Below the pieces are notes generated by a model that had not been told where the DNA came from, did not search any database, and saw only the letters and a list, made by a program, of their open reading frames with translations. Made by a program: the position numbers and the translations under genes. A DNA stretch of 64,000 nt from Okeanomitos corallinicola TIOX110. GTDB taxonomy: Bacteria > Cyanobacteriota > Cyanobacteriia > Cyanobacteriales > Nostocaceae. This document shows, piece after piece, positions 24,568 to 32,776 of this stretch. The stretch's first letter is position 1; each line of letters begins with the position of its first letter. The stretch covers positions 4,319,318 through 4,383,317 of the forward strand of contig NZ_CP150886.1 of assembly GCF_038050375.1 (NCBI RefSeq). Direction: 5' to 3'.

Positions 24568-25206
24568 TTAATTATCTTTAAAAATCACAGAATTACGAAT
24601 TAAAATTTCTCTAATATTTTCATGTACCAATTCCTGACTCAAACTCCCATCAACCCGAAAAATTCGAGATGGAAAATTAGCAGCTAATTCCGTATATCCT
24701 TGTTGTACACGACGATGAAAATCAATCTTTTCCTGTTCAATTCTATCTAACTTACTTTGACCACGTTTTCGCGCAAGTCCCACCTCCACATCAACATCTA
24801 ACCAAATAGTTAAATCACTTTGCAAACCACCAGTAGCAATATCATTTAATTGATTAATTAAACTCATATTTAAACCCCTACCATAACCTTGATAAGCAAT
24901 AGTAGAATCAGTGTAGCGATCGCATAAAATATATTTACCCAATGCTAAATTCGGCTTTAATTCCTGTTCAATGTGTTGCGCTCGATCAGCAGCATATAGC
25001 AACAACTCTGTAACCTCACCAACAGGCTTATCCTCAGACTTTTCTAATAACAACCTTCTTAAATCCTTTCCTAACTCAGTTCCCCCCGGTTCACGCGTCA
25101 ACACCACCGATACACCCAAACTTTCTAACCATTGACTACATAGTTGCATTTGGGTAGTTTTACCGCAACCTTCCACACCCTCAAAAACAATTAATTTACC
25201 GTTCAT
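24568..25206 (-). CDS. tmk: Thymidylate kinase
   Basis: Phosphorylates dTMP to dTDP for DNA synthesis. The 212-residue protein has the P-loop FEGVEGCGKTTQM (residues 8-20), the DRx-type substrate motif in LTREPGGTELG and LLLYAADRAQHIEQ, the switch DRYTDSTIAYQGYGRGL and the LID segment KRGQSKLDRIEQE. Length and motifs are standard. The start ATG leads directly into the first strand. It is upstream of holB on the same strand with a repeat-rich 148-bp gap, so co-transcription is uncertain. Confidence 0.96.
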   Translation of the reverse strand: MNGKLIVFEGVEGCGKTTQMQLCSQWLESLGVSVVLTREPGGTELGKDLRRLLLEKSEDKPVGEVTELLLYAADRAQHIEQELKPNLALGKYILCDRYTDSTIAYQGYGRGLNMSLINQLNDIATGGLQSDLTIWLDVDVEVGLARKRGQSKLDRIEQEKIDFHRRVQQGYTELAANFPSRIFRVDGSLSQELVHENIREILIRNSVIFKDN

Positions 25207-25324
25207 ATCTTCAATGCTTCCCCCTGTGAAAATTCCTACCCTAAAATACCGAGTTAGTTCATAATGACACTAATTTGTTTATGATATTTTTCGGATATCT
25301 CCATCAACCATAAATTAAATAGAT

Positions 25325-26389
25325 ATGATAGATAAAGATAATTTATTACTGCGTAATCTTTGGTACTATGCTCTACCTAGTCACCTACTCAAACCCAGTA
25401 AAATGGTAGCAAAAACTATCCTTGATGAACCCGTATTACTGATGAGAAACAAACAGGGTGAAGTTTCCGCAGTTCATGATATTTGTCCCCATCGAGCAGT
25501 ACCTTTAAGTTGTGGTAGATTTAATGGTCAAGAAGTAGAATGTTGTTATCATGGATGGCGTTTCAACCCCCAAGGGAACTGTGTAGAAATCCCCTCATTA
25601 TTACCAGAACAAAACACAGATTTAAGTCGTTACGATGTCAAATCCTATCCAATTTATGAAATTCAAGGAAACATTTGGATTTACATGAGTGATGGTAATA
25701 ATTATGATTTAGAAGAGATAAAAAAACAAGTTCCTATAGTTAAAAGTTTTACCGAAAAGCAACCGGATTTAGTGGAAATAATACCCTTTTCTTGTTTCAT
25801 AGATCATGCAGTTACAGGATTAATGGATCCTGCTCATTCTCCCTATGTACACAGGGTTTGGTGGTGGAGAACCGGAGAATTACACGAAGAAGTCAAACAA
25901 TTTGATCCTTCATATTTAGGGTTTACAGTGAGGAAACATAAAATATCAAGTAATGATGAAAATATGAGTCGTCTATATTGGTTAGTCGGTGGTGGTATTC
26001 CCGAAGTAGAAATATCCTTTCGTTTACCAGGAGTAAGAATAGAAGAAATTGAATTTGGTAAACATCGAGTTACTAACTTAACCGCAGTCACACCAATTTC
26101 GGAAACCGAAACAGAAGTCAACTTTGTTCTCTATGGAATGCCGAATTGGATTAAAATATTTAAACCATTAATTCATATTCTCGCCAGACAATTTTTAGGA
26201 CAAGATCGAGCAGTAGTAGAAAAACAACAAATAGGACTTAAATACAATCCTATTTTACGACTAATCAAAGATTCAGATATGCAAGCACAATGGTATTATC
26301 AATTAAAACGGGAATTTGCCAAAGCCACATCAGAAAAAAGAGAATTTATCAACCCTGTCAAAAGTATACTTTTAAAATGGCGTGCATAA
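25325..26389 (+). CDS. Rieske [2Fe-2S] oxygenase (PaO/aromatic ring-hydroxylating type)
   Basis: The 354-residue oxygenase has the Rieske cluster ligands Cys54-x-His56 (CPHR) and Cys73-x2-His76 (CCYHGW), followed by a catalytic domain with the mononuclear iron site in GLMDPAHSPYVH (Asp, His, His). Cyanobacterial relatives act on chlorophyll breakdown products, carotenoids or sterol-like substrates; the exact substrate is unknown. There is no transit peptide or C-terminal membrane pair as in plant PaO, although a hydrophobic stretch occurs near 275-290. It is transcribed alone. A second member of the superfamily lies at 48803-49870. Confidence 0.9.
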   Translation: MIDKDNLLLRNLWYYALPSHLLKPSKMVAKTILDEPVLLMRNKQGEVSAVHDICPHRAVPLSCGRFNGQEVECCYHGWRFNPQGNCVEIPSLLPEQNTDLSRYDVKSYPIYEIQGNIWIYMSDGNNYDLEEIKKQVPIVKSFTEKQPDLVEIIPFSCFIDHAVTGLMDPAHSPYVHRVWWWRTGELHEEVKQFDPSYLGFTVRKHKISSNDENMSRLYWLVGGGIPEVEISFRLPGVRIEEIEFGKHRVTNLTAVTPISETETEVNFVLYGMPNWIKIFKPLIHILARQFLGQDRAVVEKQQIGLKYNPILRLIKDSDMQAQWYYQLKREFAKATSEKREFINPVKSILLKWRA

Positions 26390-26463
26390 AAAACAATCTT
26401 AACTCTGTGTACTCTGTGTCTCTGTGGTTCGTTATTCAAGAACTCGTAGGTAATTTATAAAAA

Positions 26464-26489
26464 TCAAAAAACACCCAGTTTTCTGGGTG
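26464..26489 (-). terminator. Strong rho-independent terminator of the 36-aa gene
   Basis: On the minus strand CACCCAG-AAAA-CTGGGTG (perfect 7-bp stem, 26483-26489 with 26472-26478) is followed by TTTTTTGATTTTT. It lies 8 bases past the stop of the small membrane protein gene and is one of the clearest terminators in the window. Confidence 0.88.
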
Positions 26490-26496
26490 AAATAAT

Positions 26497-26607
26497 CTAT
26501 CTTTTCGTAGTAAAAACAGTAGTAAACATCATCACCATCCCACCAACAAGAATTGAAACTCCTAAAATTCCCGTTATCAAATCCAAAGTACCAGTATCTA
26601 TGTCCAT
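26497..26607 (-). CDS. 36-residue single-span membrane protein (small ORF)
   Basis: An ATG at 26607 with CTGGAG ten bases upstream opens a 36-codon frame ending in TAG at 26497-26499. The peptide begins with an acidic head (MDIDTGTLDL), has one hydrophobic helix of about 20 residues rich in Ile, Val, Gly and Met, and ends with FTTKR, so the N terminus should be outside or lumenal. A strong terminator follows at once, supporting a real monocistronic gene. Small one-helix proteins are common in photosystem, cytochrome b6f and NDH-1 complexes, but I cannot match it to a named subunit such as PetN, PsbM or PsaM. Confidence 0.7.
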   Translation of the reverse strand: MDIDTGTLDLITGILGVSILVGGMVMMFTTVFTTKR

Positions 26608-26759
26608 TATTTAATAACTCCAGAACGCACTTATTTCAGAGTAAAGCAATATTTTCATAAATGCAATTCTAGAAATCCTATTTCCTAACTCTGATCAGGA
26701 AACCAAATGTCTATTAATATCGTCTACCAAAATGCAGTGACTTCAATAATGTTTAAATA

Positions 26760-27260
26760 ATGTTTATGCGTCGTTTATTTTTGACCGTTGGAACAGGACT
26801 AATAATTGCTTTAGGGATGCAATCACAACTAATTGCAAAACCTCCTACTCCAGCTTCACAAGTAAAATCTAATCAATCAAATCTCAAAATTTTGAAAAAG
26901 AATACTGTTTTATGGAAGAAAGCAAACATAGCAAACTATCGTTATCAACTAACTAGAAGTTGCTTTTGTATACCATCAGCTAGACAACCAGTATTGATTG
27001 AAGTCCGCAATGGGAAAACAGTTTCTGTCACCTCTGTAGAAACCGGTCAACCTGTGGATAGAGAGTTATTCAATCAATATGATAGAGTACCTAAACTTTT
27101 TAGTCTAATTCGTGATGGTATTGCGCGTAAAGCAGACAGCCTGAATGTCAATTATGAACCCAAGGCGGGTTATCCAACGCAAATTAGTATTGACTATAGT
27201 CAACAGCAAGCAGATGAGGAATTATATCTGAATGTAGATAAGTTTGAAGTGCTGGATTAG
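26760..27260 (+). CDS. Secreted DUF6174-like protein
   Basis: The 166-residue precursor has an N-terminal signal peptide (MRRLF, hydrophobic core, cleavage probably after LIAK near residue 27). The mature part has the pattern WKKANIANYRYQLTRSCFC, then IEVRNGKTVSV and later YPTQISIDYSQQQADEELYLNVDKF, which agrees with DUF6174 proteins, a family of small secreted or lipid-anchored proteins of unknown function. Three nearby Cys (SCFC) are typical. ATG 26766 is an equally plausible start, two codons later. A hairpin terminator follows. Confidence 0.78.
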   Translation: MFMRRLFLTVGTGLIIALGMQSQLIAKPPTPASQVKSNQSNLKILKKNTVLWKKANIANYRYQLTRSCFCIPSARQPVLIEVRNGKTVSVTSVETGQPVDRELFNQYDRVPKLFSLIRDGIARKADSLNVNYEPKAGYPTQISIDYSQQQADEELYLNVDKFEVLD

Positions 27261-27311
27261 TTTCTAAAAATAAAAATAAATCTTAATTAAGGTTTATTTA
27301 TAATATCCATG

Positions 27312-27350
27312 TCCCCAATTTATTTGATACTTTATCCTAGAAGTTGGGGA
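27312..27350 (+). terminator. Hairpin terminator after the DUF6174-like gene
   Basis: TCCCCAA (27312-27318) pairs with TTGGGGA (27344-27350) across a 25-base AT-rich loop and is followed by TTTTATT. The distance from the stop codon is about 50 bp. Confidence 0.5.
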
Positions 27351-27464
27351 TTTTATTAAAAAGCAGAGCAGGAAGTAAAACACGATTTTAAAATAATTAC
27401 AGGTAATTTATTTTATATGATATCTAGATTAAATACTTAATTGACCACCAGCTACAGAATAACA

Positions 27465-27500
27465 CGTAACACACCATGATCAAAGGTTTGGTGCGTTACG
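27465..27500. repeat. REP-like hairpin
   Basis: CGTAACACACCA (27465-27476) and TGGTGCGTTACG (27489-27500) are inverted with one mismatch. CTGTTTTT follows on the plus strand. It lies in the spacer between convergent genes and shares the GCGTTA core with 18061-18083 and with 311-320. Confidence 0.65.
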
Positions 27501-27512
27501 CTGTTTTTATGC

Positions 27513-28988
27513 TTACTCCTGAATCCAAACAGAAACCGAACCACCTTGACAACGGAACTCAGCCCAGCCCCATTCATTGCTGTAAACTGGTTCTTGAATA
27601 TGTTCTGTTAAATCGTAAAATTTGGCGTTAGGTTTACCAACTTCCATCCATTTACTACCACCGGGCCCATCACTCATTAATACAGCCATTGCTTGGGGAT
27701 GTTCTGCATTTCCTAACCTCGTCCAACCGATGATATTCCAATGATCAAAATAATCATATTGAGAACCATAGGCAAAATTTTGACGGGCATAGAGGAACTT
27801 GTCAATTAACCAACGATGGGAAGGAAGATAAATATTATATCGGTTGCCATCTCTTCCCCAATCTTCATATTCTGCACCATAATAATCGGCATAAAATACA
27901 CAGGGATAACCTTCTGCACGCAGCAAAATTAAGGCATAAGCTAGGGGTTTAAACCAAGGTTCAACCGGTGCTTCTAAGGCTTGTAATGGTTGGGAATCGT
28001 GATTTTCTACAAAGGTAACAGCATGAGTTGGTCGTTGCTGCATTAATGTTCCATCTAAAATACGTCGCATATCATAATTACCACCTGCTTTACTGGCATA
28101 GTGGAAGTTGTAATGTAAGGGAACATCAAATAAAGACATTTTGCCTTGTACAGCATCAAGATACCAATGTAAGGTGTTAATGTCGTTATACCAATATTCT
28201 CCTACCATAAATAAATCTTTTTCAACATATCTTTCCATTTGATCTAACCATTGAGGAAAGAACCAAGTAGAAATATGTTTTACAGCATCTATCCGAAAAC
28301 CATTAACTTCCGTATTTTCAAGATACCATTCACCCCAACGGGTTACTTCTTCTCTAACTTCAGCATTTTGAAAGTCTAAATCACATCCCATTAAATAAGC
28401 AAAGTTGCCTTTTTCTAAGGCTACATAATCATCAAAACGTTTACCATCAAATAAATAGATCGTATTTCTTGCTTGGGAATAATCATCATAATCTACAGCG
28501 TCAAAGTGCCACCAATGCCATTGAAAATCTGAATGTTTACCTTGACGACCAGGAAATTTAAAATGGGTATAGGCATTAATATCCTGTTGCCAACCAACGG
28601 GGTTTAAACGATCATTTTGGGAGTATGGCGTGGCTTTGGCAATTTCTTTTTCATCTCCTCCCATTCTGTGGTTGAGGACTGCATCGGCGTAGACTTGTAA
28701 ACCGTTTTTTTGTACTTCTTTAATTGCATCTAGATACTGTTGGCGATCGCCATATTTGGTACGAATCGAACCTTTTTGATCAAATTCTCCCAAGTCGTAC
28801 ATATCATATACGCCATATCCCACATCATAACCACCGGACATTCCTTTGTATGCTGGTGGTAACCACAATGCTGTAAAACCTGCTTTTGCTATTTCTTGGG
28901 CTTTGTTTTTTAGATCATTCCACAGGATTAAATTTGGATCAATATACCAGTGGAAATATTGCATCATTACGCCGTTGACTTGGGTCAT
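27513..28988 (-). CDS. Alpha-amylase, GH13 (cytoplasmic type)
   Basis: The 491-residue glucan hydrolase has no signal peptide and matches the size of cytoplasmic AmyA-type enzymes (GH13_5). Catalytic residues are readable: nucleophile Asp234 in GFRIDAVKH, acid/base Glu264 in MVGEYW and stabiliser Asp331 in FVENHDSQP; conserved region I is DAVLNHRMGG. A C-terminal beta domain is included. It would cut internal alpha-1,4 bonds of glycogen or maltodextrin in the cytosol. The start ATG follows GAGGAAAT. It is transcribed alone. Confidence 0.95.
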   Translation of the reverse strand: MTQVNGVMMQYFHWYIDPNLILWNDLKNKAQEIAKAGFTALWLPPAYKGMSGGYDVGYGVYDMYDLGEFDQKGSIRTKYGDRQQYLDAIKEVQKNGLQVYADAVLNHRMGGDEKEIAKATPYSQNDRLNPVGWQQDINAYTHFKFPGRQGKHSDFQWHWWHFDAVDYDDYSQARNTIYLFDGKRFDDYVALEKGNFAYLMGCDLDFQNAEVREEVTRWGEWYLENTEVNGFRIDAVKHISTWFFPQWLDQMERYVEKDLFMVGEYWYNDINTLHWYLDAVQGKMSLFDVPLHYNFHYASKAGGNYDMRRILDGTLMQQRPTHAVTFVENHDSQPLQALEAPVEPWFKPLAYALILLRAEGYPCVFYADYYGAEYEDWGRDGNRYNIYLPSHRWLIDKFLYARQNFAYGSQYDYFDHWNIIGWTRLGNAEHPQAMAVLMSDGPGGSKWMEVGKPNAKFYDLTEHIQEPVYSNEWGWAEFRCQGGSVSVWIQE

Positions 28989-29215
28989 TTTACTAATTTC
29001 CTCAGAGGTTAAAAAATAAGTTTGACATCAAATAAGCTCTTTGATTTTATCCTGGGGATGGACTGAGCTTTTTAGTTTATCCAAAAACCAATGGTATTTT
29101 TACGGAAAGTTGTCATTCTTTTTTATTTAAGTTATAATACCAAAATTATTCACATAAAATTGGTATTGATGTCACTTGAATTTATCTTATTTTTCACCAA
29201 TCATCAATTACCAAA

Positions 29216-29760
29216 TTATTCTTTTTTATATCTTTCTTGCCAAGCAACATAAAAGCATAAAATTCCTAATCATACATAACCCACTGCCCAACTACCACCA
29301 GTTCCCCAACCTAAATTAACCACAGTATCGGCTATTGTCCATTGATAACTGTGCATTAAACCAACCCACGATAAAACAGCACCACCTAATGACCAAAATG
29401 CGGCTTTTTAAAAATCTCTTTCGATGATAAAAACGGTGATAGCTGCTAAGATCATCGCCGAAAAAATAAACCCCTGCCCTAAGGCAAATGCACCATCAAT
29501 AAAGGTATCACTTAACCCGGATTTCTCAATTAATGCAGGTGTAAATGGCTGTTCTGGTGTGCCTAAACCTGCTGCTCTCAAGGCGTTTTTGGCTATTAAT
29601 GCCCCCCATCCCGCAATTCCCGGTAAAAGGCCTACAACTACCGCTGGCGCGTGGTGAGAGGGTGTAGCGGTGAAACTTTGGACAACGATAACAATACCCA
29701 TCCACAGGACAATGGCCATACTTGCATGAATGGGGATAAAATAGGAAAATAGGGCGATAG
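29216..29760 (-). pseudogene. Decayed NCS2-like (xanthine/uracil-type) permease remnant
   Basis: Reading one minus-strand frame from about 29760 gives YFIPIHASMAIVLWMGIVIV, HHAPAVVVGLLPGIAGWGAL and FVIERDF-like segments that match the C-terminal third of NCS2-type permeases. The frame is broken by TAA at 29410-29408 and TGA at 29272-29270 yet continues in family-like sequence after each (LSWVGLMHSYQW; AVGYV-stop-LGILCFY) down to TAA at 29218. The N-terminal two thirds are absent. So this is an inactive remnant, although 29408-29719 alone still looks like an intact 103-codon ORF. Confidence 0.75.
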
Positions 29761-29909
29761 AATAATATTGTGGAAAAATTGGAATTTTTTATAAAAATCC
29801 AGGCAATTCTCGAAAGTCAGTGTTATAATTTAGTTCCAAACTTAAAAATAGTAAGCCAAGCATCAAAACAACAGTTGAGTATCTAAACTGAACTCCTATA
29901 GAAATAAAA

Positions 29910-29930
29910 CCCCCAGCTAGAAACTGAGGG
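29910..29930 (-). terminator. Terminator-like hairpin, copy 1
   Basis: On the minus strand CCCTCAG-TTTCTAG-CTGGGGG forms a 7-bp stem with one G-T pair and is followed by TTTTATTTC. No intact gene precedes it, so it may end a lost or very small transcript. Confidence 0.55.
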
Positions 29931-30051
29931 AAATAATCTAATTAAGGTGCATCTACTATTTTCCTATCCGCTTGGTTTATCACCAGATCCGGAAGGCTTA
30001 GGTTATCTCAATATTTTTTTGTGTATAATCGAAAAATGTTTTTTAGTTAAA

Positions 30052-30071
30052 CCCCCAGTTCCACCTGAGGG
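30052..30071 (-). terminator. Terminator-like hairpin, copy 2
   Basis: On the minus strand CCCTCAG-GTGGAA-CTGGGGG is followed by TTTAACT. It is a diverged copy of the hairpin at 29910-29930, 140 bp away. It may serve the lipoprotein transcript that ends at 30248. Confidence 0.45.
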
Positions 30072-30247
30072 CTGTTGATCAATTAAGGTATATGTACTTC
30101 CATCTGGGAGTATGCTCAATCAGGAAGAAATATCAAGATACATAAATTTTTTCGATATTTGATCCAAACTCTTCTGCGTATAGTAAACAGGGTTTGTTGG
30201 TTAGTAACCATCAAGCCTTATTTTGATTTAAGCAAACCCTAAATAAT

Positions 30248-31051
30248 TTAATTTGTACTGATAAGTTTAAATCCTGTAGCTTTGAGGATTTCTTCTGTAC
30301 CTTTTCTCACTATCAAAGTAGGGAAGTCATTTCCATCTTCGGTGATAGGTTGTTCTAAAATGTAAATATAATCTCCGTTAGTCCATCCTGTTACACATTT
30401 ACCATCACGACAGGAGATTTTACCACCGGTTAATTCAAGACATTGACCTTTGCTATCACATCCTTTGTAACTGAGGTTTCCTGTGTTGTTAACACCTGTC
30501 CAAGAGTTGTGATTAGACGTGGTAATTGTCCATTCACCATTACTAATAGTTTGGTTATTATTCTTAGTAGATGGGGATTTATTATTTTGAGAATTGGATG
30601 ATTTTTGATTTTCGACAAGTTCCATTTTAGTAATTATAGATTCTTGACGAGTTTTACCGCAAGGTTCAGCACTTTCACAATCATTAATTGATTCGATGGT
30701 ATAAGTAGCGCGGACTTTTTTATTTAAATATTTTCCTTCTTCTGCACAAATATCAAAACTTGCACCAACTTGATGTTCTTTACCTTGTTCATCTACCAAG
30801 GTAAGATAACAAAGTAAATCGCCATTAACTAATTCTTTAACTGTACCTATTTTTGGTTGTTGGGTTATATTTTTGGTACTTTCATTGGTACTTTCAAAAG
30901 TTGTCGGTGTTGTAATTGGTGAAGTTGTTGGTTGAGATTGTGGAGTAGGATTATTTGCTATTTCTGTTGTTGTATTTGTAGGTGTATTGCTACAACTAAT
31001 TAGAGAAAGACAACAAAAAATTAAAGATATGCTGGGGACTACTTTTTTCAT
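30248..31051 (-). CDS. Putative lipoprotein with Thr/Asn-rich linker
   Basis: The 267-residue precursor has a lipoprotein signal (MKKVVPSISLIFCCLSLISC, lipobox LISC, Cys20). A Thr/Pro/Asn linker (about 21-65) leads to a first domain with Cys residues (LLCYLTLVDEQGKEHQVGASFDIC, about 79-102), a second Asn/Ser-rich linker (148-170) and a C-terminal domain with paired Cys (GCDSKGQCLELTGGKISCRDGKC). The disulfide-rich domains suggest an extracytoplasmic role; the family is unknown to me. It follows mtnA on the same strand by 22 bp and may be co-transcribed. Confidence 0.78.
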   Translation of the reverse strand: MKKVVPSISLIFCCLSLISCSNTPTNTTTEIANNPTPQSQPTTSPITTPTTFESTNESTKNITQQPKIGTVKELVNGDLLCYLTLVDEQGKEHQVGASFDICAEEGKYLNKKVRATYTIESINDCESAEPCGKTRQESIITKMELVENQKSSNSQNNKSPSTKNNNQTISNGEWTITTSNHNSWTGVNNTGNLSYKGCDSKGQCLELTGGKISCRDGKCVTGWTNGDYIYILEQPITEDGNDFPTLIVRKGTEEILKATGFKLISTN

Positions 31052-31073
31052 GGCAATATTGAATAACTACGAA

Positions 31074-32111
31074 TTACGAATTATTTTGACATTTGACTAA
31101 ATCACCGGGAGAAAAAGCACCATTTTCTGTGATAATTGCAGTGATTAAATTCGCAGGAGTCACATCAAAAGCAGGATTATAATACTCCACACCTGAAGGT
31201 GTAATAATAGTCTCCCCAACTTGATAAATTTCTGAGGGATGACGTTCTTCAATGGGAATTTGACTACCTTCAGCGAGGGTAAAATCAATGGTAGAAACTG
31301 GTGCAGCCACAAAGAAAGGAACATTATGGGCTTTAGCAACAATTGCTAAACTGTAAGTACCGATTTTATTAGCAGTATCACCATTTGCGGCTATCCTATC
31401 TGCACCAACTACTACTGCATCAATTAAACCTTGTTTCATGCAGTGAGCAGCCATATTATCAGTAATGACTGTGACGGGGATACCTTCTTGAACACATTCC
31501 CAAGCGGTGAGTTTTGCACCTTGTAAACGAGGACGGGTTTCGTCTGCAAATACTCTGGCTAATCTTCCTTCTCTCCAAGCAGAACGAACTACACCTAATG
31601 CTGTACCATAACCAGCTGTAGCTAAAGCACCAGCGTTACAGTGGGTAAGGATGATTAATTTTTCTGGGGTTTTGGGTAAAGCTCTGAAACCGTGATCACC
31701 GATAGCTTGACAGGTTTGGATATCTTCGGCGTTGATAGTTTGGGCGGTTTCTAATAGAGTCTGTTGAATTTCTGTGATTGTCCCTAAAGTTTCATAGGCA
31801 GTTTGCATCATTCTGCCAATTGCCCAAAATAAGTTTACCGCAGTGGGACGGGTAGAACGTAATAATTGGGCAACCTTTTCTAAACCGTTTAAAAATTCTG
31901 TGCGATCGCTAGTTTCAATTTCTCTTGCACCCAAATACATTCCATAAGCAGCAGCGACACCAATAGCCGGCGCACCTCTGACAATCATAGTTCTAATTGC
32001 TTCGGCCATGTCTGCACTGCGATGAATTTCCACCACAGCATATTCACCGGGTAAACGAGTCTGATCTATGAGTAATACTGAGTTATTTTGCCAAACAACG
32101 GGATAAAGCAT
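31074..32111 (-). CDS. mtnA: S-methyl-5-thioribose-1-phosphate isomerase
   Basis: Methionine salvage enzyme that converts methylthioribose-1-phosphate to methylthioribulose-1-phosphate. The 345-residue product from ATG 32111 ([21 protein letters not shown]) fits the family. A frame open to 32150 is rejected because its first codons are a 7-bp repeat. Signatures are [38 protein letters not shown] (Cys active-site region), [16 protein letters not shown] and [20 protein letters not shown] with the catalytic Asp. It lies directly upstream of the lipoprotein gene. Confidence 0.95.
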   Translation of the reverse strand: MLYPVVWQNNSVLLIDQTRLPGEYAVVEIHRSADMAEAIRTMIVRGAPAIGVAAAYGMYLGAREIETSDRTEFLNGLEKVAQLLRSTRPTAVNLFWAIGRMMQTAYETLGTITEIQQTLLETAQTINAEDIQTCQAIGDHGFRALPKTPEKLIILTHCNAGALATAGYGTALGVVRSAWREGRLARVFADETRPRLQGAKLTAWECVQEGIPVTVITDNMAAHCMKQGLIDAVVVGADRIAANGDTANKIGTYSLAIVAKAHNVPFFVAAPVSTIDFTLAEGSQIPIEERHPSEIYQVGETIITPSGVEYYNPAFDVTPANLITAIITENGAFSPGDLVKCQNNS

Positions 32112-32114
32112 AAT

Positions 32115-32135
32115 TTGGTGATTGGTGATTGGGTT
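32115..32135. repeat. STRR heptamers at the mtnA start
   Basis: Two TTGGTGA units and a TTGGGTT variant follow each other four bases upstream of the mtnA ATG. They match the CCAATCA-type array near 54836-54857. Translation through them creates a false N-terminal extension of mtnA. Confidence 0.65.
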
Positions 32136-32159
32136 ATTCATCCTCCCCATCTTTTATGG

Positions 32160-32233
32160 AACTTACGTAAACGAACCACAGAGACACAGAGAACACGGAG
32201 GAATTAGGGTTTGAGATATATTTTGTGTAAGTT
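32160..32233. repeat. REP-like unit with AACTTAC/GTAAGTT ends
   Basis: Seven-base inverted ends AACTTAC (32160-32166) and GTAAGTT (32227-32233) surround CGAACCACAGAGACACAGAG, the same repeat core seen inside the element at 18749-18847 and in reverse orientation near 26401-26440 and 24510-24540. Confidence 0.5.
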
Positions 32234-32334
32234 TGATTTTACTTTGATAAATAAAGAATCATCATAGCAACTTTGGGGTAATGAAGAGAAATTCAGGTCT
32301 ATTTTCTTGTTTATCCAACTCAAACAAAACAATC

Positions 32335-32373
32335 ATCCTGTAAATCCTCGAATCCTGGACATCCTGATTCAGA
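32335..32373. repeat. 39-bp dispersed repeat, copy B
   Basis: Direct copy of 20576-20614 with two adjacent mismatches (TCCTCGAATCC in place of TCCTGAAATCC). Non-coding. Confidence 0.75.
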
Positions 32374-32571
32374 CAAATGAAGAATAAATATACTTGCTAA
32401 TTACGCAACTAGGTAAGGGAATAAACTATCTCATATTTCTTGTTCTCTTCACCTTTGCGTCAGTTACCTTAACAATTCTTAACTCAATTTCCCCAAAAAA
32501 GTTTAACCAAGCATTTTTCACCCCAAATTATTGAGAATAGCTGAGAATAGCTCAACGCAATTTCAAGGGTC

Positions 32572-32599
32572 TTGACTTCTTTCCGGGTCATGTTATGAT
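32572..32599 (+). promoter_or_regulatory. Orphan sigma70-type promoter and leader
   Basis: TTGACT (32572-32577), a 16-base spacer and TATGAT (32594-32599) form a strong promoter. Downstream, AAGGGGG (32617-32623) precedes an ATG at 32628 that opens only ATG-TCT-AAA-ATT-TAA. Promoter, ribosome site and start codon are therefore intact but the reading frame ends after four codons, where repeat DNA begins. Confidence 0.6.
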
Positions 32600-32776
32600 A
32601 GGTTTGAAAATAATCCAAGGGGGTTATATGTCTAAAATTTAAAATCACTCGAAATAAGGGAACGCAGATAAACGCGGATGGACGCAGATAGAAATCTTAT
32701 AATTTATATATAAGAAACATAAATTCTTACTCTCTGCGCCTCTGCGTGAAAAAATCATGAAAGTATTCTCAATGTC

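Larger units (their letters stand above)
29761..30247. other. Spacer with two similar hairpin units
   Basis: The 487-bp region between a permease remnant and a lipoprotein gene holds two diverged direct copies, about 29905-29960 and 30045-30100, that share AACCCCCAG, CTGAGGG and AATTAAGGT(G/A) blocks. On the minus strand both have a terminator-like stem (listed separately). Just upstream of the stems one minus frame reads Gly/Ser/Pro-rich peptide (QQPSGGTGG and PKPSGSGDKPSG) but has no credible start. They may be relics of duplicated tiny genes. Confidence 0.4.
32151..32776. other. Repeat-rich spacer, 626 bp
   Basis: The region between two minus-strand genes contains no credible ORF. It holds a 74-bp REP-like unit at 32160-32233, the second 39-bp repeat at 32335-32373, a 10-bp direct repeat GAGAATAGCT at 32533-32552, a good sigma70-type promoter facing right (32572-32599), AACGCAGATAAACGCGGATG-type repeat at 32661-32690 and CTCTGCGCCTCTGCG at 32732-32746. 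It looks like a place where several repeats accumulated after gene loss. Confidence 0.5.

Noticed and set aside
32112-32150. Longer mtnA start at ATG 32150
   Set aside because: The added codons are translated STRR heptamers; the family N terminus begins at 32111.
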